Shown piece after piece: positions 9,454 to 18,359 of a stretch of 64,000 nucleotides of DNA; position 1 is the first letter of the stretch; the number at the start of each line of letters is the position of its first letter. The DNA lies in NCBI RefSeq assembly GCF_000266945.1, contig NC_018025.1, positions 3,476,001-3,540,000 on the forward strand, in the 5' to 3' direction. The notes under the pieces are model-generated. The model did not search any database. It was not told the DNA's origin and saw nothing but the letters and a program-made list of their open reading frames with translations. Source of the DNA: Desulfomonile tiedjei DSM 6799 (lineage in GTDB: Bacteria > Desulfobacterota > Desulfomonilia > Desulfomonilales > Desulfomonilaceae). Both the position numbers and the translations under genes were made by a program.

Positions 9454-9750
9454 CTATCGTTCCAGAATATTTGCACTGTATCCTTCGAGTCTGTTGGGAT
9501 CGACGGGGGACCGCCTCACTTCCAACGTAAACGGGTCCACCTCGACAAGGTGGCTTCGTCCCGCGGCATCGTACATGTATCGGGTCACGGGCCCGCCCAT
9601 TGCCGGCCAGGAATAGCCTTTTCCCGGAGTGAACACGAGACCGCTGGCATTTCCAAGATCGTTCGCATTAGCGCCTGAAGAAACTGCAAACATTCCGAGT
9701 ACCACTCCAAGCACCATGAATCGCATTATTAAACTGTATCTCATAGCCAT
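9454..9750 (-). CDS. Small exported protein of unknown function
   Basis: 98 residues; AAAGGTGA precedes the ATG. A signal peptide spans roughly residues 1-30 (cleavage near ANAND). The mature part is about 68 residues with a central GYSWPAMGGPVTRYMYDAAGR and a C-terminal VDPFTLEVRRSPVDP stretch. I do not recognise the family. A terminator lies just downstream. Confidence 0.55.
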   Translation of the reverse strand: MAMRYSLIMRFMVLGVVLGMFAVSSGANANDLGNASGLVFTPGKGYSWPAMGGPVTRYMYDAAGRSHLVEVDPFTLEVRRSPVDPNRLEGYSANILER

Positions 9751-9894
9751 TCACCTTTATCTGCATTTTGTAACCTCTGTTAGCTAGATGCATGCGCAAC
9801 TGAAAGGATTCACAGGTGTTCTCGATGAGATAAACGATGGCTGACGGGTGTTTTGAGAAGTTTCGGAGAATTGTTCGAGATTGAAAGACTGCAT

Positions 9895-10285
9895 ATTAGG
9901 GCAGTTGCCAAAATTGGCGTCCGATCAAAAATAGGAAAATTGGTAGGTGCCGTGCCTCCGTGCCGGCACATCCTAAATATATTAGATGATATCACTAGAA
10001 TGGACCGACAGAGAGAGACTGTCTCAAATTCTCGAATCCACAAAGAATCGTGCCACGATTCACCATCCCGGTAGGGGCAGACCAATGCGTCTGCCCTCTT
10101 TGGGCGGACACACAGGTCCGCCCCTACAATCAGTCCGGGAAGATGAAGATAAATTCGTGGCACGATCTGGGGATAAATTCTGACTTTTAAGACAGCCTCG
10201 AGACGCCGGTCCCCCTAACATCTTGTATTGGAGCATGGGATGAACGTCAGAATTTTGGTGATAATCGCTATAAAGGACCGAAAAT
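9895..10285 (+). repeat. Family A repeat copy A2, split by a family B element
   Basis: The left part has TTGCCAAAATTGGCGTCCGATC then GTGCCGTGCCTCCGTGCCGGCAC. The right hairpin is split: GGACCGACAGAG lies before about 10012 and GAGACGCCGGTCC after about 10199. The outer right end GTCAGAATTTTGG lies near 10246. The interruption is the family B element annotated separately. Confidence 0.7.
10012..10199. mobile_element. Family B MITE-like element, copy B1
   Basis: Ends resemble GAGACTGTCTCAAA and its inverted counterpart TTTAAGACAGCCTC. Inside, ATCGTGCCACGATT and CGTGGCACGAT are inverted, flanking a GC-rich GTAGGGGCAGAC...CCGCCCCTAC palindrome. It carries no gene. It lies in the loop of a family A hairpin with a possible GAGA duplication. 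Confidence 0.7.
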
Positions 10286-10355
10286 TCTTAATTCAAACCT
10301 ACAAGTGAGATACGTCCAAAATTAACCGATTTAGAGGAGATGGTCCGGCAGGATT

Positions 10356-11507
10356 TTATCGTTCTATCTGAGAAGCTGCGTCCTTGAAGGATCTTGCCTC
10401 GTATCTGTCACGTTCGTGGACAGCTTCATCTATCGTGGCGTTTACGAATTGGAATAAACCTTTAACGGCATTCGTGCAGGTAGGAGTATCTTTATTCAAC
10501 AAACTGAGTCTTTCCAGAAACGCCTCTCCTTGCAGCCACTTTTCAGACCGGCTTGGCAGGTTTGCCGGTTTAAGCGATTCGTCCTGAGATTCTCCCGTTG
10601 CTGTGGCCAATGAGGAAGACTTCTGCAGTGCCAACCTGTGCTTCACAACGTCATTCACTATGTGCCGTACGGTTTCCATGTCTTCTATAGGGATGCCGCA
10701 TCCATACTCCTCATAGAGGAAATTCTTGAGGGCCAATCGTATATTGGGAGAAGAGGACCTGAGGAAATATTCCGTGGTCGTGCAATAGTCGCTCGGCTTT
10801 GCATCCTCCAGGAGTACTTCCAACTTTATCATGGTCTCGAGAATCTCTTTGGCCGTAGCATCCTTTCTGACGCGCTGTACGGGATAATCCAGAGGCTCCT
10901 CCCTTTCGGGCTCCGAAATATCCTGCGTTTTCATTGTTGGAGAAGATTCAAGGAAAGGGTGAGATCGAATAGACTGATACAGGTCGTTCAGCCAACTGCC
11001 AGAGGAAACATTTGCTCCATCGTTCTTCGCATTCGATCCGCTCATTGCCCCCACAAGGGAAAACACGATCGCTATCACCGCCACTCTCTTCGCGAGCCCC
11101 ATGAACCTGCGAGCGAAGGATTCCCGCTGACCGGGATGCTGAATGGATTGCAGGGTCTCGTGGTCCAGGTTCTCCTGTTCTTCCGGTTTGCTTTGGTGTG
11201 CGGCGGGTTCGACACTATGAGATGCATTTACCGGATCGGATATCTCTGGCGTTACGGGGTGCTCCGGGTCAGGATTCCCATCCTGATGCAATTCCGCATG
11301 AGTCAACAGGATCGGAGTTTCCACTCCGCCACTTTTTCTTTCATCCAATACCTGTTGAGAAATCCGCCCCAAGTCAAACAGTTTGTCGAATACTTTTTTC
11401 AGCTCACGTTCGGACAATTGGTATTTCTGCATCAATTCAGCATTGGAAATGCCGATTTGAATGTCATGTACCACAAGAGAAGCTGAAACAGTTTTCTTTT
11501 TCTTCAC
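10356..11507 (-). CDS. Membrane protein with N-terminal helix-turn-helix-like motif
   Basis: 383 residues from GTG 11507, about 9 bases after AGGGGCG. Residues 14-48 (ISNAELMQKYQLSERELKKVF) match a motif common in deltaproteobacterial proteins and resembling a helix-turn-helix. A Pro/Glu-rich linker follows, then one transmembrane helix near 140-157, then a long mostly helical C-terminal domain with no recognised family. It may be a signalling or scaffold protein. It stands alone between repeats and a gene-free stretch. Confidence 0.55.
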   Translation of the reverse strand: MKKKKTVSASLVVHDIQIGISNAELMQKYQLSERELKKVFDKLFDLGRISQQVLDERKSGGVETPILLTHAELHQDGNPDPEHPVTPEISDPVNASHSVEPAAHQSKPEEQENLDHETLQSIQHPGQRESFARRFMGLAKRVAVIAIVFSLVGAMSGSNAKNDGANVSSGSWLNDLYQSIRSHPFLESSPTMKTQDISEPEREEPLDYPVQRVRKDATAKEILETMIKLEVLLEDAKPSDYCTTTEYFLRSSSPNIRLALKNFLYEEYGCGIPIEDMETVRHIVNDVVKHRLALQKSSSLATATGESQDESLKPANLPSRSEKWLQGEAFLERLSLLNKDTPTCTNAVKGLFQFVNATIDEAVHERDRYEARSFKDAASQIER

Positions 11508-11963
11508 GACATGTCGCCCCTAGTTGTATCATATACCATTTGGCCACTTTTTGACAACTATCCGTCATCATTAACGTACATCGGATTAATTATGCGTAAC
11601 CAAAGGAAAGAGTTGCTCTCCAAGCAGACGATTCGCAGCAATGTATCGTTCCTCATGCTACCACAATGAGAAAAAACCTCATATCCGTCGGGACAATTTT
11701 TGCATTCCGGTGAATGTACCCTCTTGAGGTAGCCGAGCCTTTCATTTAAGAGACCCGGCGCGCTCACAACACATGAGATGCGCTATTCCCTTCCCTTCGC
11801 CTGAACCTCGAAACTATTGTCTTCTCGGGAACACGGGAACATGAACGAAGTCATATGAACGTAGACAGTCAAGGTTTTGTTTCGATGCTTTGCATTTGTC
11901 TTATTGACACTGCGCTCTTCACGTGCTACTAATATACTCTTCACAACTGCTCGAGAGGTGTTA
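11508..11963. other. Intergenic, nothing recognised
   Basis: 456 bases without a supportable gene, repeat or RNA. It should contain divergent promoters for the membrane protein and the small-peptide operon. Confidence 0.4.
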
Positions 11964-12053
11964 ATGGGGAGCATAATCAAGAAAAGACGGAAGAAAATGC
12001 GGAAGCATAAACATAAGAAGCTGCGAGCCCGACAACGTCACAAAAACAAATAG
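11964..12053 (+). CDS. bL38-like (AURKAIP1/COX24 domain) small ribosome-associated peptide
   Basis: 29 residues, highly basic, with core IIKKRRKKMRKHKHKKLRA. This matches the COX24/AURKAIP1 C-terminal motif (K-R-x-K-M-x-K-H-K-x-K-K) of mitochondrial mS38 and of the small bacterial homologues reported on some ribosomes. GAGAGGTG precedes the ATG. It begins an operon-like row: the next gene starts 10 bases after its stop. Recognition rests on motif memory, but composition and size fit closely. Such short genes are often missed in annotation. Confidence 0.75.
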   Translation: MGSIIKKRRKKMRKHKHKKLRARQRHKNK

Positions 12054-12062
12054 ATCGCGCAT

Positions 12063-12593
12063 ATGAAAGCAGCGGGTTTCTTCACAAGGTCCGATCTTAC
12101 GACTCTCAGTAGAGCGGCCTCCTTGGCCGAGAAACTGACAGTGCGGTACTTCGGCCTGACCGAGGACGAGTGGAAACTGCATCCTTACGGGATTTTTACC
12201 CGCAGGGAAGTGGATTGCTCGCTGCATGAGACTGATGCTTTTGCAAATGTAATCCGATACCGTACCCCGGTTATCAAGCCGACGGTTCCAAGAATCGAAA
12301 AATACGGGATAGTTCTTCAGGACCCCAACATTCTTCTCGCTCTGTTGAGATCGTGTCAACACGACCTCTGGACTCTGGGGCTCTTCATCCTGACCCATGA
12401 ACTGACCCATATTGTTCGTTTCAGAAGATTCGACGTCGATTTTTTTGCGTCCCAAGACAGCGCACACCGGGAAGAGACAACTGTTCATGGAATCACGTCC
12501 GAAATACTTGCCGGCGTGACCAATACGGATTATATTATTGCATTATATGAATCAAACATCGATGCAAAGACAATCAACATATCCAAAGCATAG
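12063..12593 (+). CDS. Conserved protein with HExxH metal-binding motif
   Basis: 176 residues. HELTH at 112-116 follows a hydrophobic helix, as in zincin-type metalloproteins, with further acidic and His residues downstream (HREETTVHGIT) that could supply a third ligand. No signal peptide is seen, so it is probably cytosolic. The gene lies tightly between the bL38-like peptide and an FmdB zinc ribbon, which suggests a housekeeping or translation-linked role. Family and substrate are not recognised, and protease activity is only a possibility. Confidence 0.6.
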   Translation: MKAAGFFTRSDLTTLSRAASLAEKLTVRYFGLTEDEWKLHPYGIFTRREVDCSLHETDAFANVIRYRTPVIKPTVPRIEKYGIVLQDPNILLALLRSCQHDLWTLGLFILTHELTHIVRFRRFDVDFFASQDSAHREETTVHGITSEILAGVTNTDYIIALYESNIDAKTINISKA

Positions 12594-12604
12594 GGAGGAC
12601 CTAA

Positions 12605-12859
12605 ATGCCTATCTACGAGTACAAATGCGACAAATGCGGTAAGGAATTCGAACGATGGCAAAGCATTTCCGAACCTGCCGTTGACAAGTGCTCCGATTGC
12701 GGAGGCAAAGCTTGTCGTTTAATTTCGCATTCTTCATTTGTGCTCAAAGGAAGCGGCTGGTACGTTACCGATTACGCTCGGAAGGGTTCAAGCTGTCCCG
12801 CTCCCCCGACGAGTTCCTCTTCCAGCGATTCATCGTCCGGCGATTCATCGTCAGACTGA
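12605..12859 (+). CDS. FmdB/CxxC_CxxC_SSSS family zinc-ribbon protein
   Basis: 84 residues starting [12 protein letters not shown], with zinc ligands C8, C11, C29 and C32, then the family's SGWYVTDY element and a Ser-rich tail ([15 protein letters not shown]). GGGAGG precedes the ATG. FmdB-type proteins are small predicted regulators or nucleic-acid binding factors without a firm general function. The gene is 11 bases downstream of the HExxH gene and 28 upstream of the epimerase, so co-transcription is likely. Confidence 0.9.
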   Translation: MPIYEYKCDKCGKEFERWQSISEPAVDKCSDCGGKACRLISHSSFVLKGSGWYVTDYARKGSSCPAPPTSSSSSDSSSGDSSSD

Positions 12860-12887
12860 CGCAACTCACGCTAAACAAGGGCGCGTT

Positions 12888-13298
12888 ATGAAAATTAAGC
12901 GAATTGCACACCTTGGGATCGCGGTGAACGACTTGGATTCCGCAGTGAAGTTTTTCACCCAGGGTCTCCCGCTGGAGATTACCCATACTGAGGACTTCCA
13001 GGGGATGAAAATTGGGTTTCTTCCCGTGGGAGATAGTTCTATCGAACTGTTGCAGGACACGTCAGGGACCTCTGCCATAAAGAAATATTTGGACAAGAAT
13101 GGCGAAGGCATACATCATATCGCGTTCGAAGTTGAAGATATCCATGCTGCTGTGGAAGAACTGAAATCCAAGGGTGTGAAACTCATTGACGAGACCCCTC
13201 GTCAGGGCGCTCACGGGATGAGTATTGCTTTCATGCATCCCAAGGGAACTCACGGCATCCTAATGGAATTGTGCCAACCGACCGGCGAATCTCACTGA
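12888..13298 (+). CDS. mce: Methylmalonyl-CoA epimerase
   Basis: 136 residues from ATG 12888, a typical length for the enzyme. The glyoxalase/VOC fold shows IAHLGIAV near residues 6-13, DSSIELLQ, GIHHIAFEVEDI and a terminal GILMELCQ; the His and Glu residues in these segments are the family's cobalt/zinc ligands. It interconverts (S)- and (R)-methylmalonyl-CoA for propionate metabolism. The nearby biotin carrier protein and mutase subunit support this role. Confidence 0.93.
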   Translation: MKIKRIAHLGIAVNDLDSAVKFFTQGLPLEITHTEDFQGMKIGFLPVGDSSIELLQDTSGTSAIKKYLDKNGEGIHHIAFEVEDIHAAVEELKSKGVKLIDETPRQGAHGMSIAFMHPKGTHGILMELCQPTGESH

Positions 13299-13476
13299 TC
13301 CTGATTCGGCTTTTTGTTCGAGAAGAACCGGTAGTCACGCAGCACACTCGGGTTCGGTTCCGACTAGCATTTCGTTAGAGAAACTAAAGCGCGACCATTG
13401 CGATTTGGCCGTGCAGATGGTTTTTTTTTGTTTTGTGTGCCATAAGAAATGGACTCAAATGCTTCAGGAGGTATGT

Positions 13477-13689
13477 ATGGCTGATATCACCATGCCGATG
13501 AACGGCAAAGTAATCGATCTCAAAGTTGCAGTGGGCGATTCGGTATCGGAAGACGACGAACTGGTCATTATTGAAGCAATGAAAATGGAACTGCCGGTGG
13601 TGGCGACTGAAGGCGGCACAGTTAAGGAAATCAAGGCCAAAGTGGGCGACTCTTATCAAGTTGGAGACGTTCTGGTTGTCTTGGGCTAA
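13477..13689 (+). CDS. Biotin carboxyl carrier protein (biotin/lipoyl attachment domain)
   Basis: 70 residues from ATG 13477, 5 bases after AGGAGG. The whole protein is one biotinyl domain with the EAMKME motif (acceptor K36) and the paired Gly/Asp hairpins of the fold. Size and setting fit the small carrier subunit of methylmalonyl-CoA (or propionyl-CoA/oxaloacetate) decarboxylase or carboxylase. The partner carboxyltransferase is not in the window. A strong hairpin follows the stop. Confidence 0.9.
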   Translation: MADITMPMNGKVIDLKVAVGDSVSEDDELVIIEAMKMELPVVATEGGTVKEIKAKVGDSYQVGDVLVVLG

Positions 13690-13696
13690 TATTCGC

Positions 13697-13722
13697 CCAG
13701 GCTCCGTTCATTCGGAGCCTGG
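13697..13722 (+). terminator. Hairpin after the biotin-carrier gene
   Basis: Perfect 10-bp stem (CCAGGCTCCG against CGGAGCCTGG) with a TTCATT loop, 7 bases after the stop. There is no U-run, so it may stabilise the 3' end rather than terminate alone. Confidence 0.6.
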
Positions 13723-13833
13723 CCCCTCACCGCTCGATACTCCCGGAACGGGGAGACTCTCTGCCCCGCTCCAGGAATCTCTTTCTCTTCCTATTCTGCA
13801 TAGCGATTTCTGTTATGCCTCCGGTGGATTTCT

Positions 13834-14964
13834 ATGTCGGTTTTCTTTGAGAATACGTGGATAAAGTCACTCGAACTTCCAAACCGTTCAGTACGATCCG
13901 CTACATGGACCGGTTTGGGAGATGAAAAAGGATACGTTACAGATAGGGCCGTCCAACGTTACCGTGAGCTGGGTGCAGGACGAATCGGGCTGATAATAAG
14001 CGGGTACATGTACGTCATGACCAACGGCTCGCAGCTTCCTTTCATGATCGGTAACTACGAGGACGGTCAAATCGAAGGACTCACCCGAATCGCCGAAGCC
14101 GTGCACGCTGAGGGCGGGAGAATAATACCTCAAATAGTTCATACCGGTGTTCGGGCAAATCCGAAAGCATTTCGGAACGGTGAAGAAATCTGGGGACCGT
14201 CTGCCGTTCCCGATCCAGTTACCGGCAACATTCCCAAGGAAGTAGGGAAGTCGGAAATCCTATCCTTGTTGGAAGCATATGCCGCTGCGGCGCTCAGAGC
14301 CAAAAAGGCCGGATTCGACGGCGTCCAATTACACGGTGCCCACGGTTATCAGATAAATCAATTTCTGTCACCGATATGGAACAAACGAACCGATGCGTAC
14401 GGCGGAAGCATAAAGAACCGTTACCGATTCCTGGCTGAGGTTCTTGAGGCGGTCCGGGGTGCTGTCGGGGATGATTTTCCGGTTCTGATAAAGCTGGGTG
14501 TCCACGACTTTGCAGAAAACGGGCTGCTGCCCGAAGAAAGCGTTCAAGTGGCGAGACGCCTTGCTGAAGACGGAATCGATGCAATTGAAGTCAGTGCAGG
14601 AAGCGCTGCATCTCCAAAGGATCTGGCACCTATTCGTAAAGTAAAGAGGATTCCTGAAGATGAGGCGTATTTGGCAGATCTCGCCCTGTATATTAAACAA
14701 TCCGTTCCTGTGCCTGTGATTGCAGTCGGGGGGATACGTTCCTTGAGCACGGCAACCAAAATTGTAGAAGATCGAAAAGCGGATTACGTTGCTCTGTCGA
14801 GACCATTCATTCGTGAACCTCACCTTATCAGACGATGGATGGACGGAGACACAGAGCCTGCTTTATGTATTTCGTGCGGGGGGTGCTTTGAAACCGGTCT
14901 CGAAGGAAAAGGTATTTCCTGCAAAGTCGAACGGAAACTCCGGGAAAAACAAGAAAAAGAATAA
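13834..14964 (+). CDS. NADH:flavin oxidoreductase, old yellow enzyme family
   Basis: 376 residues, one FMN-binding TIM barrel. Seen are GFDGVQLHGAHGYQINQFLSP (substrate and FMN site, with the family's His pair replaced by HGAH), a YGGSIKNRYRF segment and a late phosphate-binding GGI plus ALSRPFI. The C-terminus has a cysteine cluster, CISCGGC followed by C near 365, smaller than that of the large Fe-S members (2,4-dienoyl-CoA reductase). Likely an ene-reductase of unknown substrate. It sits between the biotin carrier and mutase genes. Confidence 0.85.
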   Translation: MSVFFENTWIKSLELPNRSVRSATWTGLGDEKGYVTDRAVQRYRELGAGRIGLIISGYMYVMTNGSQLPFMIGNYEDGQIEGLTRIAEAVHAEGGRIIPQIVHTGVRANPKAFRNGEEIWGPSAVPDPVTGNIPKEVGKSEILSLLEAYAAAALRAKKAGFDGVQLHGAHGYQINQFLSPIWNKRTDAYGGSIKNRYRFLAEVLEAVRGAVGDDFPVLIKLGVHDFAENGLLPEESVQVARRLAEDGIDAIEVSAGSAASPKDLAPIRKVKRIPEDEAYLADLALYIKQSVPVPVIAVGGIRSLSTATKIVEDRKADYVALSRPFIREPHLIRRWMDGDTEPALCISCGGCFETGLEGKGISCKVERKLREKQEKE

Positions 14965-14988
14965 CGAATTTACTCGAATCCTTGATCT

Positions 14989-15212
14989 TGCCAGTTACCG
15001 CCATGGGCGCTAATTTTTCTGCGATTCTTGGTCCCGCAGGGACTGAAGAAAATAGCCCGGTAATTCATTGCCGGGAATTTCAGCCGTCCCTCCGGGACTT
15101 GAAAATCATCAGATTTTTCCTTATCCGGCGATGAATCGCTGGCCTATTGTCAGTTGTTCCTTCGGAACAAACGACCAAAGAAGCGCTAAGTTAGCGCCTA
15201 TGCCAGTTACCG
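14989..15212. mobile_element. Family E MITE-like element E1 with flanking direct repeats
   Basis: A direct repeat TGCCAGTTACCG lies at both ends (14989-15000 and 15201-15212). Just inside are near-identical inverted ends CATGGGCGCTAATTT and CATAGGCGCTAACTT. The interior holds GTCCCGCAGGGAC, CCCGGTAATTCATTGCCGGG and GTCCCTCCGGGAC hairpins. No gene is present. A degraded copy lies at 30004-30112. Confidence 0.7.
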
Positions 15213-15438
15213 GTTGGAAATGCCGACCATCTTTCAAGATGCTGTATTCAGGGCTTGTCTACAGGCGAGAGTCAGCGTAAGCATAGGATGTGGTGAGTTA
15301 AGCGAACTACCGACGAGAAGAGGCGCTCGAATGGTGCGATTGCCCTTGATCACAGTGTTCTGCTGCACACTTCTTTTGATACCAAAATCTAATAGAATCC
15401 TTTCCAGGGTTTGATTCTCAGCGTTTTGGAGGTGCATC

Positions 15439-17100
15439 GTGTCCGAAGAATTTAAGCAAAAAGTGCTGAACTGGGAGGCAAAATTCGGCGAGACTCTCAA
15501 GAAACGCCCGGAACGCCGAGAAGAATTTCGTACCGTTTCGGAATTGCCTGTAAAGCGTGCGTACTGGCCTTGGGATGCGGACGAATTCGATCCGGAATCC
15601 AACCTGGGGGTGCCGGGAAGCTATCCGTTCACCCGCGGGGTTCAACCCAATATGTATCGCGGACGCTTCTGGACCATGAGACAATATGCCGGATTCGGAA
15701 GTGCTGAAGAGACCAACGAACGCTTCAAGTACCTGATTTCCCAGGGTCAGACAGGCCTGTCCGTTGCCTTCGATCTCCCGACTCAAATCGGCTATGATTC
15801 AGACATGGAAATTTCAGCCGGTGAAGTGGGCAAAGTCGGCGTTGCGATCGATACTATCGAAGACATGAAACGGCTTTTCGACGGAATAGACCTGGCCGCT
15901 GTAAGCACCTCGATGACGATCAATTCCCCTGCTGCTATTCTGCTCGCGATGTACATCGGAACAGCGGAAGAGCAAGGCGCAGATCCAGCCAAACTGCGCG
16001 GGACGATCCAGAACGATATTCTGAAAGAATACCCCGCCAGAGGTACGTACATTTTTCCTCCGAAACCGTCCATGCGCATCATCACCGATATATTCGGATA
16101 CTGTAATCAACACGTACCGCAGTGGAATACCATCAGCATCAGCGGCTATCACATTCGTGAGGCAGGCTCCACTGCAGTCCAGGAAGTCGCGTTTACGTTG
16201 GCAAACGGGATCGCGTACGTTCAAGCTGCGATAGATGCAGGCCTTGACGTGAACAGCTTCGGCGAACGATTGAGCTTCTTTTTCAACGCGCACCAGGATT
16301 TTCTTGAGGAAATCGCGAAATTTCGGGCAGCTCGACGGCTATGGGCAAGAATCATGAAGGAACGTTTCAACGCAACGAATCCCCGTGCAATGATGCTCAG
16401 ATTCCACACCCAGACCGCCGGATGCACCTTGACTGCTCAGCAGCCTGAAAACAACGTGGTACGGGTTGCGTACCAGGCGCTCTCCGCGGTACTGGGGGGA
16501 ACGCAATCTTTGCACACAAATTCAAGAGACGAAGCGTTCGCGTTACCAAGCCAGGAGTCCGTACAGATTGCCCTGAGAACCCAGCAGATCATTGGGTACG
16601 AAACCGGCGCTGCAGATTCTGTGGACCCGCTTGCAGGTTCCTACTACATTGAAGCACTGACTGATGAAATAGAACGACTCTCGGTGGAATACATTAAGAA
16701 GATCGATGAGATGGGTGGAGCGGTTCGCGCAGTCGAATGCGGATTCATAGAAGATGAAATCCATGAATCTGCGTATAAATTCCAGAAAGCGATAGAATCC
16801 GAGGACCGCATCATTGTGGGGGTAAATCGGTTCCAGACTGAAACCGTCCAGCCGTCGGGTCTCCTCAAGGTCGATCCTACGGTACGGGAGAGACAGATAG
16901 AGCGCCTGCAGCAGATTCGGCAACAACGCAATAACGCGGCAGTTGCATCCGCGTTGTCCGAGTTGGAAAAGGCGGCACGTTCCACTGAGAACGTCATGCC
17001 ACCCATTTTCAAAGCCGTAAAGGAACGAGCTACCCTCGGGGAAATCTGCAATGTCCTGAGAAACGTGTTCGGAGAATACACCCACGCGTCTCAATGCTGA
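15439..17100 (+). CDS. Methylmalonyl-CoA mutase, large (catalytic barrel) subunit
   Basis: 553 residues from GTG 15439 (TTGGAGGTG before it). The TIM-barrel domain is complete: RQYAGFG (the Tyr that marks methylmalonyl-CoA rather than isobutyryl-CoA mutases), [41 protein letters not shown] and [14 protein letters not shown]. The cobalamin-binding domain is absent, as in two-subunit mutases where a separate 130-140 residue protein binds B12; that partner is not adjacent. It converts (R)-methylmalonyl-CoA to succinyl-CoA. It could serve propionate oxidation or formation. Confidence 0.93.
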   Translation: MSEEFKQKVLNWEAKFGETLKKRPERREEFRTVSELPVKRAYWPWDADEFDPESNLGVPGSYPFTRGVQPNMYRGRFWTMRQYAGFGSAEETNERFKYLISQGQTGLSVAFDLPTQIGYDSDMEISAGEVGKVGVAIDTIEDMKRLFDGIDLAAVSTSMTINSPAAILLAMYIGTAEEQGADPAKLRGTIQNDILKEYPARGTYIFPPKPSMRIITDIFGYCNQHVPQWNTISISGYHIREAGSTAVQEVAFTLANGIAYVQAAIDAGLDVNSFGERLSFFFNAHQDFLEEIAKFRAARRLWARIMKERFNATNPRAMMLRFHTQTAGCTLTAQQPENNVVRVAYQALSAVLGGTQSLHTNSRDEAFALPSQESVQIALRTQQIIGYETGAADSVDPLAGSYYIEALTDEIERLSVEYIKKIDEMGGAVRAVECGFIEDEIHESAYKFQKAIESEDRIIVGVNRFQTETVQPSGLLKVDPTVRERQIERLQQIRQQRNNAAVASALSELEKAARSTENVMPPIFKAVKERATLGEICNVLRNVFGEYTHASQC

Positions 17101-17205
17101 TTCCGAGACGCTTTGTACGGACTTGCAGTCAGGAGGTAACACGGACCTACAGAGCAGGTCTGTGGCTACTCGATATTGACATTGGGGCGCCCGATACAGG
17201 GGTGC

Positions 17206-17231
17206 CACTGACCTTCGGAGTTAGGTCAGTG
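17206..17231 (+). terminator. Hairpin downstream of the mutase gene
   Basis: Stem CACTGACCT against AGGTCAGTG with an 8-base loop, about 105 bases after the stop. Only a short T-run (GTTTGC) follows. Confidence 0.45.
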
Positions 17232-17328
17232 CAGTTTGCATCGCGAATGTAAAATGCTATTCATAGCCAGGAGACCCGGAAATCTTCTTAGAGAGATGCC
17301 AAAGATTCTGATGTTTACTCCACGCTCC

Positions 17329-17467
17329 AATACAAGATATTAGTGGGGGCCGGCGTCCCTGCCGGTCCATTCTATCGATATCATTGATCATATTGAAGAT
17401 GTGCCGGCACGGAGGCCGGCACCCACCAATATACTTCTATCCTCAATCGGACATTAATTCTGGCAAT
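17329..17467 (-). repeat. Family A repeat, copy A3 (minus orientation)
   Basis: GCCGGCGTCCCTGCCGG, an AT-rich spacer, then GTGCCGGCACGGAGGCCGGCAC, the reverse orientation of the family A layout, ending in CGGACATTAATTCTGGCAA. Confidence 0.75.
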
Positions 17468-17705
17468 TGCTCATAATTACCACATGGCTTTTATAAACCA
17501 ATGTGAGCGGCACAGAGACCCCACTCCTGATTCACAGTGCAGCCCGTCGTTCCGCCTGGGGACGGTCGTTTTCAGGCAATGGCCAAATAATGCATGGGAA
17601 TTATTGCTCCGTTTCTGCTTATTATCTGAAAATCGGTGAGAGAACCGGCGCAAGAGCCTTGACATTCGGAGCGTGAGTCAATAATCTGGGGAGATCGACC
17701 TCAGC

Positions 17706-17798
17706 GGAGAGATGACCGAGAGGCCGAAGGTGCTCGCCTGCTAAGCGAGTGTAGGGTGTAGAGCCTTACCGAGGGTTCGAATCCCTCTCTCTCCGCCA
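17706..17798 (+). tRNA. tRNA-Ser (anticodon GCT)
   Basis: The acceptor arm pairs GGAGAGA (17706-17712) with TCTCTCC (17788-17794), then G and an encoded CCA. The anticodon arm is CTCGC-CTGCTAA-GCGAG, giving anticodon GCT (reads AGC/AGU). The long variable arm (GTAGGGTGTAGAGCCTTAC) and the GAGGGTTCGAATCCCTC T arm are typical of class II tRNA-Ser. Confidence 0.95.
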
Positions 17799-17816
17799 CT
17801 CCTTCCAACTTGTAAT

Positions 17817-18359
17817 TCAACGAAAAAACAACCAGCATACCACGACCCCTGCCAACATACCTGCTGCATCCGCCAGCAGTCCGGCCTGGACCGCGTAGCG
17901 CGTGCGGGTGACCGATACTGCCCCGAAATATACTGCCACGACATACAATGTGGTCTCAGTGCACCCCGTGATGACCGCGGCAAGCTGTGCCTCGTACGAG
18001 TCAGCACCCCTGTGAGCAATAATCTCTCCCAGCATTCCCAGGGAAGCTCCGCCCGAAAGAGGTCTCATGAGACACAGGCTGATCACGTCCGGAGTGAGCC
18101 CGAGAGAAATCGCATACTCCGGCAGTGCCCGTGAGATGATGTCGATTGCACCGGAAGCCCTGAACATTCCCACAACGACCAGGATGGCCACCAGATAGGG
18201 AATGATTCGCACTGCAACGTCAAAGCCATCCCGCGCTCCGGTGACAAAGACTTCATAGACTTTTACACCCTTGCAGAACCCGTATACCGGTATGCCTACC
18301 AGGAACGCGAGGAACACAAAATTCGATGCCAAAGTCACAAAATCCGGAAGATCATGCAT
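17817..18359 (-). CDS. spmB: Spore maturation protein B-like (nucleoside-recognition domain) membrane protein
   Basis: 180 residues from ATG 18359, preceded by GAGGTG; this start overlaps the spmA stop (ATGCATGA). It is multi-helical, with RIIPYLVAILVVVGMFRASGAID and LMRPLSGGASLGMLGEII typical of SpmB and the Gate/nucleoside-recognition fold. SpmA/SpmB pairs occur in many non-sporulating bacteria, where the role is unknown, so sporulation is not implied. Confidence 0.88.
   Translation of the reverse strand: MHDLPDFVTLASNFVFLAFLVGIPVYGFCKGVKVYEVFVTGARDGFDVAVRIIPYLVAILVVVGMFRASGAIDIISRALPEYAISLGLTPDVISLCLMRPLSGGASLGMLGEIIAHRGADSYEAQLAAVITGCTETTLYVVAVYFGAVSVTRTRYAVQAGLLADAAGMLAGVVVCWLFFR

Noticed and set aside
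10638-11486. 282-codon plus-strand frame opposite the HTH-membrane protein
   Set aside because: No binding site and no recognisable protein features; the minus-strand frame has coherent domains.
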